64,000 nt of DNA, from the NCBI GenBank assembly GCA_012519055.1, contig JAAYQU010000014.1, positions 1 to 64,000 of the forward strand. The letters are read 5' to 3'. The DNA comes from Bacteroidales bacterium. Its GTDB lineage: Bacteria > Bacteroidota > Bacteroidia > Bacteroidales > Salinivirgaceae. Under the pieces are notes generated by a model. That model ran no database searches, had not been told where the DNA came from, and saw only the letters and a list, made by a program, of their open reading frames with translations. Shown piece by piece: positions 27,209 to 35,762 of this stretch (the stretch's first letter is position 1; each line of letters opens with the position of its first letter). A program made the translations under genes and the position numbers.

Positions 27209-28087
27209 ATGTCGAAAAATAAAAACAAAAATGGTGAAGCCAAGAGTCATAAAAAAGCTTCTGAGGGTAACGATAACAAAGATTTGCATTATGAGGTAGT
27301 TACCGATAAAAAAAAGATAGATAATAAGTTTTATGAAGAGGAGCTTTACAAGCTTCAAATAGAGATGATAAAGCTTCAGGAATGGGTAAAAGCTAAGAAG
27401 CTTAAAGTAGTTGTGATATTCGAGGGGCGCGATGCAGCGGGCAAAGGAGGGGCTATTAGCACTATTGTACAGAGGTTGAATCCTCGGTTTTGTAGGGTAG
27501 TTGCTTTAGGGATACCAACAGAAAAAGAGAAAACACAATGGTATTTTCAACGATATGTTCAACATTTGCCAGCAGCTGGGGAAATGGTATTGTTTGACAG
27601 AAGTTGGTATAATAGAGCGGGTGTAGATCGTGTCATGGGTTTTTGTACAGAGGAGGAATATCTTGAGTTTTTGCGTTCTTGTCCCGAATTTGAGCGCATG
27701 TTGGTACGCTCGGGTATTAAGTTAATAAAATATTGGTTTTCAGTCAGCGATGAAGAGCAAGAGCGTAGGTTTAAATCAAGAAATGAAGATCCCGTAAAAC
27801 GTTGGAAACTAAGCCCTATGGATATTGAATCTCGAAACCGATGGGTTGAATATTCAAAAGCTAAAGATACTATGTTTGCTCACACCGACATTAAACAAGC
27901 TCCTTGGTATGTTGTAGTGGCTGATGATAAGAAGAGAGCAAGACTTAACTGTATTCATCATCTTTTGCAACAAGTTGATTATGAAGACATAACTCCTCCG
28001 CCAATAACATTGCCAAAACGTGTTGACGACGGAGCATATGTCAGACCTCCAATTACAGACCAAAATTTTGTGCCAGATGTTTATTGA
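27209..28087 (+). CDS. ppk2: Polyphosphate kinase 2, class I
   Basis: PPK2 enzymes use polyphosphate to phosphorylate nucleotides (class I typically nucleoside diphosphates). Walker A EGRDAAGKGG (72-81), Walker B LFDRSWYNR (128-136) and the lid region after it (AGVDRVMGFCT) are all intact, and the single-domain length (292 residues) fits class I. The first 25 residues are basic and probably disordered. It is convergent with the Wzi/RemB-like gene, with six bases between the stops. Confidence 0.93.
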   Translation: MSKNKNKNGEAKSHKKASEGNDNKDLHYEVVTDKKKIDNKFYEEELYKLQIEMIKLQEWVKAKKLKVVVIFEGRDAAGKGGAISTIVQRLNPRFCRVVALGIPTEKEKTQWYFQRYVQHLPAAGEMVLFDRSWYNRAGVDRVMGFCTEEEYLEFLRSCPEFERMLVRSGIKLIKYWFSVSDEEQERRFKSRNEDPVKRWKLSPMDIESRNRWVEYSKAKDTMFAHTDIKQAPWYVVVADDKKRARLNCIHHLLQQVDYEDITPPPITLPKRVDDGAYVRPPITDQNFVPDVY

Positions 28088-28093
28088 ATGTCA

Positions 28094-29689
28094 TTAAAAG
28101 TCCCAATAGAAGTTATGTAGAGATGTTCTAATTCCGAAGACAATTAATTTCTGCTGTCTGTTAATAGTAGACGAAGTTTCGTTTCGTACAATTATTCCGG
28201 TATAAACGTTTAGGTTGTATGCAGGATTAATTAAGAAAGAAACAGTTGCATTTAGGATTTTTAAATTAACCTCATCAGCTTGGAAGAACTTGTTGCCATA
28301 ATTTTGAGCGTAAGTAGAGTAAGGCAAAAACAGGTTGTTTCCGTAATTTAAGTTTGCGGTATCGGCTCCGTGTTTTGCAAATATTAATTGAACATCAAAA
28401 AAGAGGCGTTTATATCCGTATCGCAAGAAAGTAACAGCTTCGGCAAAATTTGATCCTAAAGGATGTGCAAGAGGTTGATTAAAGTGTGTATAGTTTGTAA
28501 CGGGGTCGTGTGAATACATAAATGGTCTAACCACGTTCAGCTCGGTTTGAAAATCTAATCGTTCAACACTAAAAAGGTCGTAAGATTTTAACCCGGCTTG
28601 AATACCCCATTTATTACCGTGCCAACCATCTCTTTTTCTTAATTCACTTATTTTAAATTCATCGAACACTAATTGTCCGTACAGAGCTGTTTTTTTTAGT
28701 AAAGTAATCTTACCTGCAGCTCCAACTATAATATTATCAGGCGATCCAACACACCACTCAACAGGTCGTAGATAAATTACTGGATTGGCGTAATGAATAT
28801 CGAATCCACGATGCCCCCTTATTGAGTCTTGATCGCGCCATATAACGGCTTCAAAAAGACTTAAGTTTAGCCATTGTGTTACATTCCAACTCAAGTATTG
28901 AAAAGCACCCCATTTTTTTGTGTTCATGGCTACATCTGGCCTACTGTCGCGTAAATGCTGAAACTGTGCCCAAAGGTTTACATATTTAATCTGCCAAATA
29001 TCTGTTGTGATTTTGAAATGTGGATAGTTAAATGAATTGTCCGACAGCAATAGCGAACGATATCCATCTCCAAAAAAGTTTTTACCTGTACCTAATTGAA
29101 AGTTAAAGTATTTTGAGGGGCTGTAAGAGATGTAGGCGTCTGAAAAATAGTAGTCGTAACCATTTGGCTTTTGCTTAAAAATTTTTGAAAGTCCTTGACC
29201 CGGGATTACTCTTTGAGTTAATTGTTTTATCCTGTCATTTCTCAAATCGTTAAACATAGCCTGATTTTCCAAAAATTGGGTTCCCATAGCAAAATTGTCT
29301 CCAATCCCAGCCCTGATAAATATTCCACGTGTATTAACCCAGCTTTTTTGATCATAGTCGTTATCAAATCCTAGTTCTAGATTTATTGCGGGGTCAATAC
29401 TAAACTCAAAATGCTTATATTTTTTTTTAATGAGGCTCTTATTAAATACTATATCCCAAATTTTCTTTGTGGTCTCAATCTGCAACACATCATCATAATT
29501 TGATATTGTATCAGTTTGATTTTTTAAATATGGTTTTATGGCAGTATGGAAACGTGAATCAGAGTTATATAAATCACGCTCAATATGTTGGTATGAGTGG
29601 TTGAAAATTAAATTGTAGGGTTGTTGTGCATTTAAGTAAGTAAACGCAAGTGAAAGAAAAACTAAAAATCCGAAAAACTTAATTTTCAT
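28094..29689 (-). CDS. Wzi/RemB-like outer-membrane beta-barrel protein
   Basis: A signal peptide (MKIKFFGFLVFLSLAFTYLNAQ) precedes about 510 residues of alternating hydrophobic and aromatic sequence, typical of an outer-membrane barrel. The stretch FFGDGYRSLLLSDNSFNYP is what I associate with the Bacteroidota RemB (gliding-motility surface protein) and Wzi-like capsule-assembly family. It overlaps the WecA-like gene by 11 bp, so the two are translated together. That placement at the end of a polysaccharide locus fits a role in holding surface glycan. A gliding role cannot be excluded. Confidence 0.6.
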   Translation of the reverse strand: MKIKFFGFLVFLSLAFTYLNAQQPYNLIFNHSYQHIERDLYNSDSRFHTAIKPYLKNQTDTISNYDDVLQIETTKKIWDIVFNKSLIKKKYKHFEFSIDPAINLELGFDNDYDQKSWVNTRGIFIRAGIGDNFAMGTQFLENQAMFNDLRNDRIKQLTQRVIPGQGLSKIFKQKPNGYDYYFSDAYISYSPSKYFNFQLGTGKNFFGDGYRSLLLSDNSFNYPHFKITTDIWQIKYVNLWAQFQHLRDSRPDVAMNTKKWGAFQYLSWNVTQWLNLSLFEAVIWRDQDSIRGHRGFDIHYANPVIYLRPVEWCVGSPDNIIVGAAGKITLLKKTALYGQLVFDEFKISELRKRDGWHGNKWGIQAGLKSYDLFSVERLDFQTELNVVRPFMYSHDPVTNYTHFNQPLAHPLGSNFAEAVTFLRYGYKRLFFDVQLIFAKHGADTANLNYGNNLFLPYSTYAQNYGNKFFQADEVNLKILNATVSFLINPAYNLNVYTGIIVRNETSSTINRQQKLIVFGIRTSLHNFYWDF

Positions 29690-30758
29690 TTTTTTTATTC
29701 CTAATACCTTTGATACGATTGATTATGTTGGGAATGCAAACCACAAAAAAACCAACAGAAAGAATAACAAATGTGGTTAATCTACCATTATATCGTTGTA
29801 ATACAATCGATATCCATATTAATAAAATAGAAGCTAAAGACAAAAGTGCGGTAGCTTGCATGTGTGTTAATCCAAGATCAACCAAAAGATGATGGACATG
29901 TCTTTTATCCGGAGAGAAAGGAGATTGACCCCTGAATATTCTGATTAAAAAGACTTTAAGCATATCGGCAAGAGGTATGGCTAAAAAGCCGATAGCAACA
30001 ACTGGAGAGTATCGTAATTTAAAAACTCCTTGATATGTAGCGTTAACCTCAATAAACATAACAGCCATAAAAGCAAGAATATAGCCTAGCATTAGAGAAC
30101 CTGTATCACCCATAAATATTTTTGCAGGAGTTACATTAAATCTTAGGAATGCTAACAAAGAACCGATTATTGCTGCTGCAAGAGTAGTAAGTTGTATGCT
30201 AACTTCACTACCTTCTAAAATAAACCAAAAACTGAAAGCAATAGAAGAGATGATTGTTAATATAGCGCAAAGACCATTTATGCCGTCTATAAGATTTATC
30301 GCATTAATGATCGTCATAAAAACGAGTATAGTTAATAGTACACTGGGCCAGTATCCAATATCGTATATGCCCAGAATTCCGTAAAAACTTGAAATTCTAA
30401 CATCGCCTAGAATAACCAGAATCCCTACGGCAACGAGTAATCCCAAAAATTTTGTAGAAGCAGACAGAGCAGTAATATCATCTTTAATTCCCAAAAAGAA
30501 AATCAGAATCATTGCAAATAGAAAGTACTGCAAGCTTGGGAAAGATTCAAAATTTGAAAATAGGGTAAAGGAGAGGATAAAACCTATGAAAATACCCATT
30601 CCTCCTAAATTAGGGACTAAGCTTGTGTGTGATGTTCGTTCATTTGGTTGAGCAACCAAGTTTTTATTAACCGATATTCTAATTATTGCAGGAATAACTA
30701 TATGAGTAATAATAAATGCAGTAAAAAAAGCCGATAGAATATTGATATAAGGTATCAT
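29679..30758 (-). CDS. WecA/TagO-type undecaprenyl-phosphate sugar-1-phosphate transferase
   Basis: A polytopic membrane enzyme of the MraY/WecA family, it transfers a sugar-1-phosphate (usually GlcNAc-1-P) from UDP-sugar to undecaprenyl phosphate. The family acidic motifs are present: KDD at 92-94, NLIDG at 155-159 and MGDTGS at 216-221. The C-terminal HVHH (287-290) marks the WecA rather than MraY branch. It has its own promoter box (30775-30782), separate from the main locus, and could serve a different lipid-linked glycan from the two PglC-type transferases upstream. Confidence 0.9.
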   Translation of the reverse strand: MIPYINILSAFFTAFIITHIVIPAIIRISVNKNLVAQPNERTSHTSLVPNLGGMGIFIGFILSFTLFSNFESFPSLQYFLFAMILIFFLGIKDDITALSASTKFLGLLVAVGILVILGDVRISSFYGILGIYDIGYWPSVLLTILVFMTIINAINLIDGINGLCAILTIISSIAFSFWFILEGSEVSIQLTTLAAAIIGSLLAFLRFNVTPAKIFMGDTGSLMLGYILAFMAVMFIEVNATYQGVFKLRYSPVVAIGFLAIPLADMLKVFLIRIFRGQSPFSPDKRHVHHLLVDLGLTHMQATALLSLASILLIWISIVLQRYNGRLTTFVILSVGFFVVCIPNIINRIKGIRNKKNEN

Positions 30759-30774
30759 GTTCCGTGATTTTTTA

Positions 30775-30782
30775 CAAAAATA
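30775..30782 (-). promoter_or_regulatory. -7 promoter box of the WecA-like / Wzi-like pair
   Basis: Minus strand TATTTTTG, exact TAnnTTTG match, 17 bp before the ATG at 30758. It lies in the 248-bp gap after the sugar-transferase gene, which otherwise shows no feature. Confidence 0.65.
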
Positions 30783-31006
30783 AGCAAATAGCTCATTAAA
30801 TACTTATTATGACAATAAATTTTACGTAAATTCAATAAGATTTGTTTGGGTTTCTAGTGATTAAAACGAGAAAGATAGGGGTAATATTTTAGCGTAGAGA
30901 TAACTTCAAACTTCTCATTGAAAAAACAGGTTGTTAAAATTTGTCAAAAAATATAGGTTCGGATAATTTTGACTAAAATAAAACCAATGTTTTTAGACCG
31001 AGCAAG

Positions 31007-31684
31007 CTAGGTTAGGGAAAATTCAGGAGGAGTAGGGGGAAGTTCAGGCAGTAGTCTGTAGGCAAGGTTGCTTTTAGGAAATATAATTACCCAAGCTGTT
31101 AAGAATATGATTTTTAAATCGGTACCAAAAGACGCATTTTTTTGATACCATATTTCAAGTTCTCCTTTGAAAGGAGCTAATGAATTTTCAAAGTTTTCAA
31201 CGCCATCTTTTTGGGCTTTGCTGCGCAAGGTTTCTTGATCACGCAGAATAATTGATCCAATACCGGTTATTCCGGGTTTTGATTTGTAAATTGTTTTTTG
31301 CATCTCTTCGGGATATCGTAAAAAATCGACTTCCATAAGTGGGCGAGGTCCGACTATCGACATATCACCAAGCAATACGTTAAAAACTTGTGGCAATTCG
31401 TTAATTTTTGTTTTTCGCAAGAATCTGCCGAATGGGAATACTCGGGGGTCGTTTTTCAATGTTATGCTACCTGTTCCTATGTTTGGACTGTTTTTAAGCA
31501 TTGTTGCAAACTTCCAGATTTTAAACGGTTTATTATTATATCCAATGCGTTTTTGTTTATAGAAAACGTAGTGTTCGCCGGTTAAAAGCAAAATTATTAT
31601 TACGGGCAACAATAAAGGCGACAGAATAATAATTGTCAACAGAGAAATAATAATATCGAGCAAACGCTTAAGAAACTTGTACAT
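31007..31684 (-). CDS. PglC/WcaJ-type phosphoglycosyltransferase 1
   Basis: This is a monotopic sugar transferase that loads the first sugar onto the lipid carrier. The N-terminal membrane helix is at about 12-35; then come KQKRIGYNNKPF, the active-site region KINELPQ and SIVGPRPL. The catalytic dyad in characterised members is Asp-Glu (DELPQ); here it is Asn-Glu, with AAC at that codon. At 225 residues it lacks the extra N-terminal domains of WcaJ. It lies 14 bp after the 4,6-dehydratase, so the initiating sugar may be a diamino-trideoxyhexose (inference). Confidence 0.9.
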   Translation of the reverse strand: MYKFLKRLLDIIISLLTIIILSPLLLPVIIILLLTGEHYVFYKQKRIGYNNKPFKIWKFATMLKNSPNIGTGSITLKNDPRVFPFGRFLRKTKINELPQVFNVLLGDMSIVGPRPLMEVDFLRYPEEMQKTIYKSKPGITGIGSIILRDQETLRSKAQKDGVENFENSLAPFKGELEIWYQKNASFGTDLKIIFLTAWVIIFPKSNLAYRLLPELPPTPPEFSLT

Positions 31685-31697
31685 AGAACGTTAAGAT

Positions 31698-32915
31698 TTA
31701 CATTTTAGAGTCAAGACCTTTTCCGGTTTCAATATGATCAAAGTTAGGAAGATATGATTTAAGTGCCGCAACAATTTCAGATTTATCGGATGATGGCTTA
31801 TCAAAAACTGCGCGCAAAGATTTTATAATTTTGTTGATTTCCTCGACAGAACGTTTTTTTGAATTTTTAACTATACCTAATGCATGGAATGTGTCAGTAT
31901 CAAGCTCCTCTTTTTCTGTATAAAATTCCTCGAATGGTTTTTCGCCCGATGTATCAGATTCAAAAAAATAGATAGGATAACTTTTTGAATTTTCGTTTAA
32001 CAGAAGTGCCTTTTCCCTTGCTTCATTTTCGGTTTTACAAATATCGGCGGTGTAGCCTAATGTTTTAAGTAAGTCTATCGCAATTTCGTCGAAGGGGATC
32101 ATATCAGTTTCCGGATCTAACTTCGGAAAGAAAATATCGCCAGAACTACCAAGAATAGAGGCTATTAGACACAGTTCTCCCGACTCTTGTGGTGACACGA
32201 AAAAGCGTCTAATGTTTTTTGGACACGACCAGGGTTGTTTTTTTGCTAATCGTTCGAGAAATCCCAACGGGAGACTTCCGTTTGAGAAAGCGACATTTGC
32301 AAATCTGGCGGTGGTAATAGGAATGGTTTTGGAATATGCCATAATTAGCTCTTCCATAAGCTTTTTGCTTGCCCCCATGATGTTTACAGGGTTTGCAGCC
32401 TTATCAGTTGAGACACAGAAAAAGTGTTCAACGTTTGATTTTGAAATCAGTTCAATAAGTCGTTGTGCTCTTAGAACATTGTTTTCAACCATTGCCTCAA
32501 TTGAAAAAATATCTTTCTCACTTCTGACATGTTTGTGTGCTGCAAAGTTTGCCACTATTTGAAAAGGACCGTGATGTTTCAATATTTTTTCAAAAACGGG
32601 ATCGGCGAAATTTACTGGATAAGTTATAAAGTCGTTTGGTATATGATATTGTGTTGAGCTACGCAAGTCGCGTACAAGTTCAGTAAGTCCATTTTCATTT
32701 ATGTCGACAACAATAAGTTTGGCAACTTTGAATTTTAAAAGAGCCTTAATATACCACGAGCCAATGGTTCCTGCTCCTCCAATAACCAAAACATTTTTGT
32801 TGGTTAATCTTTCAGACAGCTGTTTGTTAAATTTTTCAAGGTCGGCTTTTAGTAAGCTCTCATCACGCTTAGTAACGTGTTGACTAATAAACTCTTCGAG
32901 GTTGAAACGTATCAT
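31698..32915 (-). CDS. UDP-HexNAc 4,6-dehydratase (CapD/FlaA1-type SDR)
   Basis: An extended SDR that makes 4-keto-6-deoxy sugar nucleotides. The NAD-binding loop GGAGTIGS is at 46-53. The catalytic region STDKAANPVNIMGASKK (169-185) has Met180 where most SDRs have Tyr, the altered SMK triad known from WbpM-type dehydratases. It has a 40-residue N-terminal extension but none of the membrane helices of large CapD/WbpM proteins. Together with the aminotransferase six bases upstream it would make a UDP-4-amino-4,6-dideoxy-HexNAc. Confidence 0.85.
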   Translation of the reverse strand: MIRFNLEEFISQHVTKRDESLLKADLEKFNKQLSERLTNKNVLVIGGAGTIGSWYIKALLKFKVAKLIVVDINENGLTELVRDLRSSTQYHIPNDFITYPVNFADPVFEKILKHHGPFQIVANFAAHKHVRSEKDIFSIEAMVENNVLRAQRLIELISKSNVEHFFCVSTDKAANPVNIMGASKKLMEELIMAYSKTIPITTARFANVAFSNGSLPLGFLERLAKKQPWSCPKNIRRFFVSPQESGELCLIASILGSSGDIFFPKLDPETDMIPFDEIAIDLLKTLGYTADICKTENEAREKALLLNENSKSYPIYFFESDTSGEKPFEEFYTEKEELDTDTFHALGIVKNSKKRSVEEINKIIKSLRAVFDKPSSDKSEIVAALKSYLPNFDHIETGKGLDSKM

Positions 32916-32920
32916 TGTTT

Positions 32921-34111
32921 TTATTTTGTCAAAGGATTAGTATGGTTGTTTTTATATCCGGGGATAATTACACTGCTTGGTAAATTAACAACTCTATCCG
33001 CCAGCCACTCTGAGTTGTCAAGGTTCCCTTTTTCGCAGTTTTTAAACATTGGCAAACGGGTCATCAATTCCCACAATGGGCGTGTCATTATATCGTTTTG
33101 ATTCGTGTAGCTTAAAAATTCGTTTCGTTCATTTAAGTCTTTTAATATTAGTGCATTGAGCCAATAATTTGATTTAGCTTCTTTGAGTTCTGTGAAAAAA
33201 TCGAAATCGGTATTTTTAAAGAAACTTTGATATTTTAGTGCAAGTTCGCGCTTTTTTTCAACAAAAAGTGGCAGTTGTTCAATTTGTGCACATCCGAGAG
33301 CTGCCGCGATGTTTGTAAGTCTATAGTTGTACCCTATTTGATCGTGAACAAACTCCCATTTATGAGGTTTTTTAGCTTGAGTAGTAAGGTGTTTAGCTTG
33401 TTTAGCGAGTTGTTCGTTATTGGTTAGAATCATACCACCACCGCCAGTTGTAATTATTTTGTTGCCGTTAAAACTTAGAGTTCCCAACAAACCAAAACTG
33501 CCTGTATGACGGTTTTTGTATGTACTTCCGAGGCTTTCCGCAGCATCTTCGATACATGGGATATTAAACTTGTCGCAAATAGTTACTATTTCATCTATTC
33601 TTACAGGGTGTCCGAAAGTGTGCATTGGTAGGCATGCAGCTATTTTTCGACCTGTGTTTTTGTTGTATGTGAATCCGTCTGCTTTAACTTCACAGTTTTT
33701 ATTCAGAAAATCGGAGAGCTTTTCCGGTGACATTCCCATTGTATCCTTGTCAACATCAATAAAAACGGGATATGAACCAGTATATGAAATGGCATTTGCT
33801 GTTGCAATAAAAGTAACGGATTGTGTTATAACCTCTTCGTTGGCTTTTACTCCAGCGACAATTAAAGCCATATGGAGAGCTGCAGTTCCGTTTACAGCAG
33901 CCACGGCATATTTAACACCCGTATATTGAGCGCACAGTTGTTCAAATTTCCCAACATATTCGCCAACGCTCGAGACAAAGTTTGAATCCATTACATCTGT
34001 CAAATACTTACGTTCATTACCAATGAAACGTGGGTCGTGTAAAGGAATAAAACCAGTAGGCTCCTGGAATGTTTCACGGATAAAATCAACTATTTTATAG
34101 TAACGTGTCAT
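32921..34111 (-). CDS. LegC-type DegT/DnrJ/EryC1 sugar aminotransferase
   Basis: A PLP enzyme that aminates C4 of a 4-keto-6-deoxy UDP-sugar. The LegC-like opening FIPLHDPRFIGNERKYL leads to SSVGEYV; EDAAESLGS is at 188-196 and the PLP lysine is K218 in SFNGNKIITTGGGGM. It lies six bases before the dehydratase start. No LegG, LegH or LegI genes are nearby, so full legionaminic acid synthesis is not supported. A bacillosamine-like or related 2,4-diamino sugar is more likely. Confidence 0.88.
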   Translation of the reverse strand: MTRYYKIVDFIRETFQEPTGFIPLHDPRFIGNERKYLTDVMDSNFVSSVGEYVGKFEQLCAQYTGVKYAVAAVNGTAALHMALIVAGVKANEEVITQSVTFIATANAISYTGSYPVFIDVDKDTMGMSPEKLSDFLNKNCEVKADGFTYNKNTGRKIAACLPMHTFGHPVRIDEIVTICDKFNIPCIEDAAESLGSTYKNRHTGSFGLLGTLSFNGNKIITTGGGGMILTNNEQLAKQAKHLTTQAKKPHKWEFVHDQIGYNYRLTNIAAALGCAQIEQLPLFVEKKRELALKYQSFFKNTDFDFFTELKEAKSNYWLNALILKDLNERNEFLSYTNQNDIMTRPLWELMTRLPMFKNCEKGNLDNSEWLADRVVNLPSSVIIPGYKNNHTNPLTK

Positions 34112-34148
34112 AGAATTAATTTTAGTTTGGCTATTATGTTATAAACCA

Positions 34149-34907
34149 TTAATTACCACCAATATATGCCCATAAAAGTCCAATGTATTCGTGCATTGTA
34201 CGCTCTACATTTACTATATTTCCGCCCGAAGGTACGATTTTTTTATAGAATGGGTTATTAGATTTTTTAACAATAAAGTTGACGGGCGCAGGTAATGGAT
34301 TTAAACCAATATTTTTAAAGTGATATAGTGAACGATGCATATGAACAGCATCTGTAACTAATATTAGATTGTGTTGTGTCCCAAATCTTTTATGGTATTC
34401 CAAGGCTTCGCTTTTAGTATTCCAAGGCTCACTTATGGTTATAATTACGCTGTCAGGTATTCCGTTTTCTAACGCAGCTCGTTTTAGAACTTCGGCTTGT
34501 GGCATTATTTGATCTGCACTATAGCCTGAAGTGATAATCTTGCAGTTTGGTATTTGTTTGTATAATCGAATGCCTTCAATAAGTCTGCCATAAGCTATAC
34601 CGTTAAGTTGTTCCCGAAACGGCAGAGTAAAGTCATTTTCGTGACCACTGCCTAAGATTAAAACGTGTGTTTCTCGATGTAGAACGGAGTCGGGAACAAT
34701 AATTAATGGGGTATATTTTTTTTCTAAAAAATTAGTAGGATAGTTTGATATCAATTGTGTAGTTATAATAAAAAGCCATGCAAAAGCAGAAATAAAAATA
34801 GCCTTTGCCCATCGGAGTTTCTTTTTATTGTACAATATCAACGAAACTACAATTAATATAATAAAAATAAAAAGAGGTGTAACTAATAGAGAAATAATAT
34901 ATCGCAT
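34149..34907 (-). CDS. ElyC/SanA/YdcF-type DUF218 membrane protein
   Basis: Two N-terminal membrane helices (about 5-28 and 36-54) precede a DUF218 domain with LILGSGHENDFTL, the ITSGYSAD segment and LVTDAVHMHRSLYHF. Family members ElyC and SanA affect envelope integrity and lipid-carrier use in E. coli, but their biochemical activity is unsettled. Its place inside a polysaccharide operon fits a lipid-carrier or envelope role. Confidence 0.85.
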   Translation of the reverse strand: MRYIISLLVTPLFIFIILIVVSLILYNKKKLRWAKAIFISAFAWLFIITTQLISNYPTNFLEKKYTPLIIVPDSVLHRETHVLILGSGHENDFTLPFREQLNGIAYGRLIEGIRLYKQIPNCKIITSGYSADQIMPQAEVLKRAALENGIPDSVIITISEPWNTKSEALEYHKRFGTQHNLILVTDAVHMHRSLYHFKNIGLNPLPAPVNFIVKKSNNPFYKKIVPSGGNIVNVERTMHEYIGLLWAYIGGN

Positions 34908-34986
34908 GCAAAGTAGAATTAATAAAATTGAGGTTTATAATATAAGGAAATAGATAGATTCACAACTAACGAGGAAATGCTTAATG

Positions 34987-35706
34987 TTATAACACGCTGG
35001 TTTTTAGGCAATTGTTAACAGATTGAGGCAGATTTTTAAAGAACTTATTATAAAGTTTACTTTTAGGAAACAGAATGACCCATGCGGTAAGGAAAATAAT
35101 TTTAAAGTCAGTAATCATTGAAGCGTGTTTTTGGTAATACATCTCCAATTCGCCTTTGTAAGGGATTATTATTTGGTCATAAACGGTAAGAGGGTCCATA
35201 TTATATGAGGCTACTAATGTGGGCTCATCACTAAAGACAACTGAGCCAAGGCCGGTCATACCGGGCTTTACATTGTAAATATTTAAACGGATATGTTCAG
35301 AATACCTTTGCCAACCAAAATTTGAAAGAGGTCGGGGTCCTACAAAGGACAATTCTCCTTTGAGAATATTAATCAGCTGAGGTAGTTCGTTAATATTTGT
35401 TTTTCGTAGAAACTTACCAAAGGGTAAAACTCTTTTGTCACCTGGCAAAGTGGTAGGATGTTTTCCAATGTCTACTCCACTCTCTTTTGTCATGGTAACA
35501 AATTTAATTAGTTTGAAAGGTCTATTTTTATAACCAACTCTTTCCTGACAGTAAAAAACCAAGTGTTCTCCTGAAAAAAGAAGTATTAATGATACAAGAA
35601 TTAACAATGGGGAAAGAACAACTAAACAAATTAACGAAACAGTAAAGTCGAACACTCTTTTTACAATTATGTATGATTTTTTCTGCATATAATAAGTGAT
35701 AATCAA
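34987..35706 (-). CDS. PglC/WcaJ-type phosphoglycosyltransferase 2
   Basis: Paralogue of the transferase at 31007-31684, with the same layout: membrane helix at about 18-40, CQERVGYKNRPFKLIKF, active-site region NINELPQ and SFVGPRPL. It too has Asn before the catalytic Glu instead of Asp. Two such enzymes in one operon suggest two lipid-linked products, or a redundant copy. A lysine-rich N-terminus precedes the membrane helix, as in other members. Confidence 0.9.
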   Translation of the reverse strand: MIITYYMQKKSYIIVKRVFDFTVSLICLVVLSPLLILVSLILLFSGEHLVFYCQERVGYKNRPFKLIKFVTMTKESGVDIGKHPTTLPGDKRVLPFGKFLRKTNINELPQLINILKGELSFVGPRPLSNFGWQRYSEHIRLNIYNVKPGMTGLGSVVFSDEPTLVASYNMDPLTVYDQIIIPYKGELEMYYQKHASMITDFKIIFLTAWVILFPKSKLYNKFFKNLPQSVNNCLKTSVL

Positions 35707-35762
35707 ACAGTTCTTTAAGTGCTATAGAACACTATTCCAATAAGTGTGTATAAAATGAAAAG

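Noticed and set aside
31698-34111. Legionaminic acid biosynthesis cluster
   Set aside because: Only LegC-like and dehydratase steps are present; no LegG, LegI or CMP-transferase type gene is in the window.
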